Positions 11,266-17,706 of a DNA stretch of 20,545 nt are shown piece after piece. The position numbers and the translations under genes are program-made. Within the stretch, counting starts at the first letter, position 1, and every line of letters begins with the position of its first letter. The notes under the pieces are model-generated. The model had not been told where the DNA came from. It made no database searches and was given only the letters and a program-made list of their open reading frames with translations. Origin of the DNA: Chrysochromulina tobinii (lineage: Eukaryota; Haptophyta; Prymnesiales; Chrysochromulinaceae); contig JWZX01001804.1 in the NCBI GenBank assembly GCA_001275005.1, positions 1 through 20,545 of the forward strand. Reading direction: 5' to 3'.

Positions 11266-11449
11266 GCTCTCGACGACCAGGAGCACTCCGCCTTCAAACT
11301 CTCATTCTCAGCCCAACCGTCGAGTCAACATGCATGCCAGGCTCTCGAACTTTTACTTTTTTGTGAATTGAGAAGTTTGCTGGGATCGCCGCAAGCGCTC
11401 ACGATCAGTTCGCTCATCTTTGCCGGCGTGCGCCCACGTCACATCTTTG
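11266..11449. promoter_or_regulatory. Head-to-head intergenic region between the ferlin and the C2-PDZ-GYF gene
   Basis: Only 184 bp separate the outermost ferlin ATG (minus) from the ATG of the next gene (plus). It must hold both promoters unless the ferlin starts at the ATG at 11067. An A/T-rich patch at about 11347-11380 (CTTTTACTTTTTTGTGAATT) stands out from the GC-rich surroundings. A CACGTCAC element sits at 11435-11442. No TATA box is clear. Confidence 0.55.
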
Positions 11450-14400
11450 ATGTTCGCCACAGACAACCATTTGTTCTCGGAGAGGCCTCCAAGCGAGGAC
11501 GAGAAAGCTCTGATGCAGAAGGCTCATGAGGCCAACGTGCGAGGCGACGCCGTCACGGCGCTATTCCTCTTCAAAGAGTGCTACCAGAAGACCGAGCGCT
11601 TTGAGGCCCGCATATCGGTGCGTTCACGCTGCTGTAATCTTCGGTGCGATGCTGACTGCGGTCCATCCGTGATGCCCGGCGCAGGCCGCTAACATGTGCC
11701 TAAAGCTAGGGCAGGCAACGCTCGGAAAGCCCGTTGAAGCTGAGAAGGCCAAGCCAGTGCTCGCGCTGCTCGATGAGGCGAGCAAGACGCGTTCACAGAA
11801 AGGTGGCACACTTAGCTTGTATGCGCTCGCACGCTCATCAAATTGACCATCAGGGTTCCGTGCCCAAGAACCCACACGCACTGCGCGCCTGATTCGCTCC
11901 ACAGGGAGGACGTGCTGCAAGTCGTGGACGAGGTGCTCGCGCTCATGAAGGTGCCCGCGAGCTCCACCGCAAAGGCGAAGGCTGTGGCAGTCGAGCGGTA
12001 CCGCGACACAAGAATTTCGCCGGAGATGTCGCTCGCGGCATTCGAGAAGGCCATGCAAGCCAGCCTCGCGGCCATTGACGGCGGGCTTTCGGACACGGAG
12101 CGGGAAGAGGCGATGAAAGCCGCCAGGTTTGCCTTCGAGCGCGAGCGGATCAGCGCGGCTGACACCGTCTTTCCCAAGCCATTCGCGGCTAGACTGGTGG
12201 GCCGTGGCCTCGAGGAGGCCGGCGCAGCCCCCGACGAAATTGCGAAGGCGCAGCTGGCGATCGAGCTGCGCTTCGACCAGTTCAAGCCTCACGTGGTGTC
12301 CGTGTGCCAAGGCATCGAGCGAGTGGTGGCCAATGCGCCCAAGTTTGCGCACATCCTGGGTCTGACAAGGGCGCAGATGGAGCAGGCGCGTGGCCAGAGC
12401 TTGGCAGCGTGCGCCCCAATAGCGCCCGATAGCCTCTCACGCCCCGCTCGCTGCTCACGTTAAGCCCTCGCTGTGCGTTGCTGACGTTGAGCCCTCGTTG
12501 TGGTCCACTCGCCTGCAGGCCGTCGAGGAGTGCATCTGCACGCCGGGTGACGTGTACCTCAAGGAAGCCATCTCAGAGTACCAAAGCATGCTGCGGCAGC
12601 TCCACGGAGCCACGGACCTGCGCTTTCATGCGCGGGACAAGATGACCACTCTGCTGCTGCGGAGGTACTCGGAGAGCACTGCTGCGGCGAGCACGCGGGC
12701 GCGGGAGATGAGGAAGCAGCAGGCAGCCGCCAACAAGCAAGCACAATTGTTGGCTTTGTCCGCGGCCGGCGGTAGAAACCCTACTTCAAGCACTGCTGCA
12801 CCGGCACAAGCGGGTTCCTCACGGTTCCTCACGGGTTCGTCACGGCGCGGCCGCCTCGTCTCTCCGACGCGTGGCACCTTGTCGTCGCCGACCTTGACGT
12901 CGCCGACGTCAGCCAGTGAGGCTGTCGAAGAGGTTTGGGGGCTCAAGGTGGAGCGGGGCGTTCTCACGGTTTCGGTGATGCGCGCGATCAACGTCCCCGA
13001 CAGGCTGTTCCAACGAGGGACATATAAGAAGTTGTCCAAGAAGAAGAGTGTGGGCGCCATCGTGAAGCTCATCTTCGCTGGCAAGGAGGTCGCATCGGAG
13101 GTGGGTCAGCCGGTGAACGACGAGGCCAGATCAGAGGATCACCTGCTGAGTTTCAACTTCAGAGGGCAGGCCTTCACGTGGACGGGCGAGCTGCACGAGC
13201 TCGCGGCCGATAAGTTCAAGGTAGACATCTGTGAGAAGGATGATAGTGGCAGCGACTTTGGCAAGGATGAGCCCATCGTCGGCTCGGGCGAGGTCGACTC
13301 GGTGACCATCGTCTTCTTCGGAGAGCGTGCGGAGATGATCAGCGTGCCCATCAAGGAGGCGCCCAAGATCGGCGAGGCGGCCAAGGACGGTGCGGTCGCG
13401 ATGGGTGCGGCCGCCGCGCAGGGCCGGTGCGAGTTGCAGCTCGAGGTGCGCTGGGTGCCCGACCGGCCGCTGCGGCACTCGGGCAAGATCCGAGTAGGCA
13501 GGACGCTGGTTGAGGTGGTGCCAACGCCACTTCCGGGCGGGATGCCGAGCGCGACGGCCGACGCCACCGCCCGCGAGAAGCAAATGCGGGAGTGTGCGTT
13601 CCCTTTCGCGTGGCTGCTCTGTGGAATCGACCGTCATGGCAAGGGCCATGCCAAGAGCTCCATGTCGGGCGAGACGCAATCTCCCGCCGCGCCTGAGGGA
13701 GCGCCCACGGGAGTTGTCGACGGGGTTGACGACGGAGTCGGCGAGGGCACACTCGACCACGAAGCCGTCTTAACGGACTATGATGCAGAGCCGTTTGTCC
13801 AACAGGTGGCCGATGGCAACGCGTTCTCTGTGACCTTCACTGAGTCAGTGCTTGGGATGCAGCTGAATCTAACACCGGACGGCACAGGCATTGAAGTGAG
13901 TGCTTTCTCCTCGATAGAAGAAGGCAAGCTGCTGCCCGCGGAGAGGAGCGGCAAGGTATTCATCGGCGACCGCGTGATCGCCATCAATGGCCGCTCGACG
14001 AAGGGTGCCTCGCGCGACGAGGTGCTTGATCTCATCATCAACGCGCCGCGCCCGGTGACGATCCATTTCCAGCACGACAGCCAGCAGGATCTCGAGCTGC
14101 AGTATCAACGGACTATGGCCACGCAGCGGCTCCAGCACCCGGCGGTGAGCAAGGCTTGGGTTCCTCCCTTTCGGCGCGTCAAGCTGCCTACGCCAACAGC
14201 CAAACTGGCTCGCAGCGAAGTGGACAGTTTGGTACCCGCCCCCGCCCCTGCCCCCACCGAGCCTGAAGGCAGGCCCATCCAAATGCAGATGAACGACTTT
14301 TTCAGAATTGCGGGAGACGGGCTGAACGCCGCGGGGAGGAACACCGGTGAATTTTTCAAGGACCTTGGCGAGAATACTGTCAAGATCGGCGAGAACACTG

Positions 14401-15187
14401 TCAAGACGATAGCCGACTTGCCATCGAACACGGTCAAGACGATCACTTCTCTCTCCCCCTTGGATCTCTCCCCCTTGGATACGGAGCCGCCGCAGCCAAC
14501 ACGGACCGGAGCAGTGAAGGCCACGGAGGTGCCGGAGAAAGCAACGGCAGGAGACGCGGAAAAGGATGCGGCGCCGGCCGCAGCGGCCTGCTCATACTTC
14601 TACGGCGACCCGAGCGGCCAGGTACAGGGGCCTTTCCCAACCGCCACGTTGGCCTATTCTGACGTCTGATGACCTCTGATTGACCCCCTTATCAGGTACA
14701 GGGGCCGTTCCCAACAGCCACATTGGCCGTGTGGATCGCACACGGAGCGCTACCCGCCGACACGCCGGTTTGCCTCGAAGGCGCCGATGAGTTCGTACCG
14801 CTCGCTGAGGCGCCTGACCTCGCGCGCTGGCTGCCTGGCGACGAGCCGGCGGCGAAAAATGCGGCGGAGGCTGAAGAGGGCGCGACGGAGGCCGGTGCGC
14901 CAGGGGATGACCCTTCTCCCGTGGAGACGGAGCCGCCACATCCAACACCGCAGCCAACACCGCCCATGGAGCGTACGCCAGCGCCGGAGGAAAACTGGGC
15001 AGAATCAGTGGCGAGGACGGCAACTGCTGCCGGCGCGGCGATCCAAGCGAGCCTCTCGTTTCCACGCGCCTCGAAGCCAGCGTCGGAGCTCGCTCCTGCG
15101 CACGCGCCGCAGCCGGAGGTGGAGACAGGGCCAGCGCCAGCGCCGGAGCCAGCGCCCAAGGTGACGCCCAAGTTGGCTTCGTCGTAG
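11450..15187 (+). CDS. C2-PDZ-GYF domain protein with TPR-like N-terminus
   Basis: Five exons are inferred: 11450-11617, 11685-11818, 11905-12385, 12519-14621 and 14696-15187, giving 1,125 residues. Residues about 15-65 resemble a TPR hairpin (A-EANVRGDAVTALFLF, then RISAANMCLKLG). Residues 102-380 are mostly helical and not recognised. A C2-like domain spans about 400-580 (GVLTVSVMRAINVPDR to LQLEVRWVP). A PDZ domain spans about 695-782, with carboxylate loop VLGMQL and IGDRVIAING. A GYF domain starts near 952 (YFYGDPSGQ, VQGPFPTATLAVW), matching the GYF pattern for binding proline-rich peptides. The tail is Pro/Ala/Glu-rich. This suggests a cytosolic scaffold binding lipid, C-terminal peptides and proline-rich ligands; that role is inferred. 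The start is the first ATG in frame. Exon 4 contains recent tandem repeats. The protein family as a whole is unknown to me. Confidence 0.82.
11618..11684 (+). other. Intron 1 of the C2-PDZ-GYF gene (67 nt)
   Basis: Donor ATATCG|GTGCGT, acceptor GGCGCAG|GCC, phase 0. Joining gives RISAANMCLKLG, a continuous TPR-like helix. The unspliced frame meets a stop inside the exon 2 region. Confidence 0.8.
11819..11904 (+). other. Intron 2 of the C2-PDZ-GYF gene (86 nt)
   Basis: Donor TTAGCTT|GTATGC, acceptor CTCCACAG|GGAGG. Both ends are phase 2, restoring frame into EDVLQVVDEVLALMK. An alternative donor at AAAG|GTGG gives the wrong phase with this acceptor, which favours the GTATGC donor. Confidence 0.65.
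12386..12518 (+). other. Intron 3 of the C2-PDZ-GYF gene (133 nt), probable GC-AG
   Basis: Acceptor CGCCTGCAG|GCC is clear and needs phase 0. The only nearby phase-0 donor I find is GAGCAG|GCGCGT, a GC donor. The GT at 12390 is phase 1 and that at 12409 phase 2, so neither fits. The intron contains in-frame stops after LSRPARCSR. Confidence 0.55.
14367..14480 (+). repeat. Short tandem duplications in exon 4
   Basis: A 21-nt unit beginning GGCGAGAA is repeated at 14367-14387 and 14388-14408 with few differences (encoding GENTVKI/GENTVKT). A 15-nt unit, CTCTCCCCCTTGGAT, is perfectly repeated at 14451-14465 and 14466-14480 (SPLD repeat). Both sit just upstream of the duplicated splice junction, so this end of the gene is prone to small in-frame duplications. 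Confidence 0.9.
14619..14728 (+). repeat. Direct duplication of the splice-junction segment (36 bp, copies at 14619-14654 and 14693-14728)
   Basis: Both copies begin CAGGTACAGGGGCC and end TTGGCC. They differ at three of 36 positions, each a third codon position, so both encode VQGPFPTATLA. The copies lie 74 bp apart, exactly the inferred intron length. Confidence 0.95.
14622..14695 (+). other. Intron 4 of the C2-PDZ-GYF gene (74 nt), bounded by a 36-bp duplication
   Basis: Donor GGCCAG|GTACAG, acceptor TTATCAG|GTACAG, phase 0. Its first 33 nt repeat the first 33 nt of exon 5 with three differences, all synonymous. If retained, translation ends at 14669 after YSDV, cutting the GYF domain short. 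Confidence 0.85.
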
Positions 15188-15445
15188 ATGCAAGATAGAC
15201 GGGTGCGGTGTCGGCACGATGCCCGCGACGCGAGGCGAGGCTCGAGACCCCATCGCGACTGCAGGTCGCGATGGGGCGGTGCAAAGTCAAAGTGCGGCGT
15301 TCTACGTAACATCATATCTGTTCCACCTCTAAATGACATAATAAACACCCCATCAGGCCTATTCGCCGCGACCGTGTTATTTAGCAAGCGGCGATGAGGG
15401 TGCGGTGCATTAACGGTGAGTGCATTTTAATGAGGGCATGGGTGC
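15188..15445. other. Intergenic region between two convergent genes
   Basis: It holds the 3' ends of the plus-strand C2-PDZ-GYF gene and the minus-strand methyltransferase gene. The first half is GC-rich and contains a perfect hairpin. The second half (about 15300-15440) is relatively A/T-rich (AAATGACATAATAAAC), as expected for 3' UTR and polyadenylation signals. No coding potential is apparent. Confidence 0.7.
15248..15276. repeat. Perfect 12-bp stem, 5-nt loop hairpin
   Basis: CCCCATCGCGAC, loop TGCAG, GTCGCGATGGGG. It lies about 60 nt after the stop of the plus-strand gene and about 170 nt after the stop of the convergent minus-strand gene, so it is probably in one or both 3' UTRs. It is longer than a histone-type 3' stem-loop and lacks that loop sequence. 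Confidence 0.9.
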
Positions 15446-16456
15446 CTAAATGGACAAACTCGCCAGGTCCAATGCGCGCCCATTCTTCTCCACTAGGATG
15501 CAGTGGTTGCCCGTATCATAGTACTCGCTGACTATGCGTATACCACCCACTGAATTCATGAGCTCGCGCAGCTCGTCTTGCTGGTAGACGTGGCAATAGC
15601 GTTGGAAGACGACGGCACGCTTGACCGCGTCGAAGACGCCGCCGTACGCCTCCAAAGCGACACGCTCCTGCTCTATGTAGTCTGTGGACGCGGCGCGATC
15701 CTCAGTGGCGCGTCCGGAGCATGCGACCGAGCCGGTCGCACTCGCTGGCGGTAGAGGTAGTGGTGGAGGTGGGGTAGCCTTCGGCGCCGCTGCCGATGCA
15801 GCGGTGGCGCACGAGGTCGTGGCTGCCGCAGTCGATGCGTTTAGGGTGCGGGCGGCTGGTTCTGATTTGGAAGATGCGGGTGGCACCTTGAGACGGCTGT
15901 GGAAGGGCACGAAGACATCTGCACCCGCTGCAAAGTCGTGGCCTGAGCGGCCATCGGATTGGTCGGCCGCCCAAGCATAGAAGAGTGCAAGGCCACCGGG
16001 CCGCAATACTCGCAATGTTTCCGTGACAAGTAATTTTCGGCGCTCCTGCGTGGACACATGGTGCAGGACGGCAATCGACACAGCAGCATCGAAGATTTCG
16101 GACCGGTACGGCAACGCCATGACGTCCGCTGCCTGCGCTTGCAGGCCCAATTGCAGCGCAGCTATTCGGACCAGCTCGATGCTAAAGTCGCACCCAATCG
16201 CTTGGTGGCCTGCGCTCTTGCACGCAGGGGCGAGCTTACCGTTGCCACAACCCAAGTCCGCGATGAGGGAGTGTGTTGGTAGACCCTCAATGAATTCAAC
16301 AACTTTTGGCCACGCCTTGTACCGGGTGCCGTGCCACTCAGTTGCGACGGCATCATACACCTTTTGGACATGATCACGCTCGAGCGAGGGAAGCACAGCT
16401 ATGATTTCATCCGCAGAGGCCAGAGCGGCAGACGGCACCGACATTGCCTTCCGCAT
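15446..16456 (-). CDS. TRM9: tRNA (carboxymethyluridine-34) methyltransferase, TRM9/ALKBH8 family
   Basis: A SAM-dependent methyltransferase of 336 residues. TRM9-type enzymes make the final methyl ester of mcm5U at wobble position 34 of tRNAs, acting with a TRM112 partner in the cytosol. The family signature is strong: HVQKVYDAVATEWHGTRYKAW at 29-49, motif I ADLGCGNGK at 66-74, GCDFS at 88-92, ADVMALPYR at 110-118, AVSIAVLHH at 125-133, LRPGG at 151-155, DVFVPFH at 180-186, and RYCHVYQQDEL at 286-296. Between about 190 and 260 there is a low-complexity Ala/Ser/Pro insertion, in the region where TRM9 relatives vary. No AlkB or RRM domain is attached, so it is TRM9-like rather than full ALKBH8. 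The start is the ATG at 16456; a second Met at residue 5 is possible. No introns are needed. Confidence 0.92.
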   Translation of the reverse strand: MRKAMSVPSAALASADEIIAVLPSLERDHVQKVYDAVATEWHGTRYKAWPKVVEFIEGLPTHSLIADLGCGNGKLAPACKSAGHQAIGCDFSIELVRIAALQLGLQAQAADVMALPYRSEIFDAAVSIAVLHHVSTQERRKLLVTETLRVLRPGGLALFYAWAADQSDGRSGHDFAAGADVFVPFHSRLKVPPASSKSEPAARTLNASTAAATTSCATAASAAAPKATPPPPLPLPPASATGSVACSGRATEDRAASTDYIEQERVALEAYGGVFDAVKRAVVFQRYCHVYQQDELRELMNSVGGIRIVSEYYDTGNHCILVEKNGRALDLASLSI

Positions 16457-16903
16457 CACCTTCTTTTAGGTTCCTGCACCTTGAGGACTCCATCGCGTGT
16501 ACAGGTTTGCCGAAACAACGCCAATGTCAACAAAGCGGGAAATCTGTGCAAACCCGTAACCCTGATCAGGGTCGGTGACCCGTGATCAGCCTTCCCGTGC
16601 GTGGCTATCAACCGCGCCCCGCGTCCTCCGAAGTCCTGCAACAATGTCCTGCAACGCTGCAATTACGTTTAAGAAATATTGTACGTGATGTTCCTACATG
16701 GATGAGACGCGCACACGAAAACTATGCGTGGAAATGTTGAACGATCTTAGGGACCTACACAACAAATGAGGTCCTCCATACAGATTTGGACTAGATCAGA
16801 GCAGGACTGTTGGAGATATGATGCAATACACAGCGCTGCGAGCGTCAGTATGTGCCCACATGCATGAGTCGCGGCAGCGGAGGTGGCCTGCGCGAGTGTA
16901 GAT
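16457..16903. other. Intergenic region upstream of the methyltransferase and downstream of the light-harvesting gene
   Basis: 447 bp between two minus-strand genes. It must contain the methyltransferase promoter and 5' UTR and the 3' UTR of the light-harvesting gene. A bulged hairpin lies at 16562-16589, a small inverted repeat (GGACCT with AGGTCC) at about 16751-16774, and repeated CCTGCAAC elements at about 16634-16655. I see no tRNA, no other RNA gene and no convincing ORF. Confidence 0.6.
16562..16589. repeat. Hairpin with one-nucleotide bulge upstream of the methyltransferase gene
   Basis: CTGATCAGGGTC, loop GGT, GACCC-G-TGATCAG: twelve paired bases with a single bulged G. It lies about 105-133 nt before the methyltransferase ATG, so it could fold in the 5' UTR if transcription starts upstream of it. 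No transcription start is known. Confidence 0.8.
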
Positions 16904-17500
16904 TTACCACGGGCCCGGCGTCTGCGGGAAATACGGCGAGACGCCGAGCATCTCATGCATCATCATTCCCGTGATGCCCATCATCGCTGCGCGGCCGTTG
17001 TTCAGCTCGATGTTAATCTTGCGGTCCTTGTCCATCTCGCTGTAGGCGTCCCACCCCTCCTTGAAGAGGCCATTGCGGAGGTCGCCCGGGAACTCGCCCT
17101 TGACGGTCTCCTTCATCACGCGCAGCTCGAGGAAGCCGACGGCGAACACGATCAAGCCAATGTCGGCCGGCGAGAGCTTCGAGAGGGCCGCGAATCCGGT
17201 GCCCTCGATGCTAGTGAACTTCACGCTGTTCGCGAGCTCACCCGGAAAGCGAGCGCCGCTGCCCGCCGTCAAGTGGCCGAGCACCGCGAGCATCGCGATG
17301 CGGCCGTGCTTGACCTCAACGTAGCGCAGGCGCTCAAACTTTGCGGGCGTCTTCGCGAGGCCCAGCGGGTCCCAGATCGCGCCCACACCCGGAGTCGACC
17401 ACGAGTAGCCCATCTGGGGGGCGGCGGCGGCACGCGTCGCGGCGGCGGCGACGTGCATCGCCGGCGCGAACGAGAGGGAGACAGAGGACAGTGCGAGCAT
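16904..17500 (-). CDS. Fucoxanthin-chlorophyll a/c-type light-harvesting protein
   Basis: 198 residues, three-helix LHC fold. Helix 1 carries the chlorophyll-binding motif EVKHGRIAMLAVLGHL (E62, H65, R67). Helix 2 is about 108-126 (SPADIGLIVFAVGFLEL). Helix 3 carries INIELNNGRAAMMGITGMM (E165, N168, R170). The pairing of E/R residues between helices 1 and 3 and the C-terminal MMHEMLG region fit the FCP/LHCF or LHCR-like clades of algae with red-derived plastids. The N-terminus (MLALSSVSLSFAPAM) looks like a signal peptide with an SFAP cleavage motif followed by an Ala-rich transit peptide, which implies import into a complex plastid. The mature protein would sit in the thylakoid membrane. The start is the ATG at 17500; the gene is intronless. 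Which LHC subfamily cannot be settled by eye. Confidence 0.93.
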   Translation of the reverse strand: MLALSSVSLSFAPAMHVAAAATRAAAAPQMGYSWSTPGVGAIWDPLGLAKTPAKFERLRYVEVKHGRIAMLAVLGHLTAGSGARFPGELANSVKFTSIEGTGFAALSKLSPADIGLIVFAVGFLELRVMKETVKGEFPGDLRNGLFKEGWDAYSEMDKDRKINIELNNGRAAMMGITGMMMHEMLGVSPYFPQTPGPW

Positions 17501-17706
17501 CGCAGCAAATTAATGGAATTAAGGGAATCTCCAATACTGCAGATGCGCCGAGGAATTAACGAAGTGGGGTGTGAAAGAAGGGCGACGGTTTCGCAATGGG
17601 TGCGCCAGTTCAGTTCAGTTTCGTCGCGGACCCCCCACGCTCACTCCACCACCGTCTCGACGGACGCGCCATCTACGGAAACTAAGAACCTTGACTTGAT
17701 CCTTTT
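17501..17706. promoter_or_regulatory. Upstream region of the light-harvesting gene and 3' end of the kinase gene
   Basis: 206 bp between the ATG of the light-harvesting gene and the stop of the kinase gene, both on the minus strand. It must hold the light-harvesting promoter. Modest A/T-rich stretches lie just upstream of the ATG (AAATTAATGGAATTAAGGGA, about 17507-17526). No specific element is recognised. Confidence 0.45.

Noticed and set aside
11905-12385. VPS9 (Rab5 exchange factor) domain in the helical region of the C2-PDZ-GYF protein
   Set aside because: The length and helicity suggested it at first, but I cannot find the conserved VPS9 residues, so it is left unassigned.
12498-12518. 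Start of a separate plus-strand gene at 12498
   Set aside because: There is no ATG there, and the acceptor CTGCAG at 12518 in phase 0 connects the frame to the upstream exons. An independent gene starting further in cannot be excluded without transcripts.
13131-13760. Minus-strand open frames opposite exon 4 of the C2-PDZ-GYF gene (also 14592-15387)
   Set aside because: They show no recognisable domain and lie antisense to clear C2, PDZ and GYF sequence.
16460-16900. tRNA or small RNA gene in the gap upstream of the methyltransferase
   Set aside because: The hairpins present do not assemble into a cloverleaf, and no A-box/B-box pair is visible.
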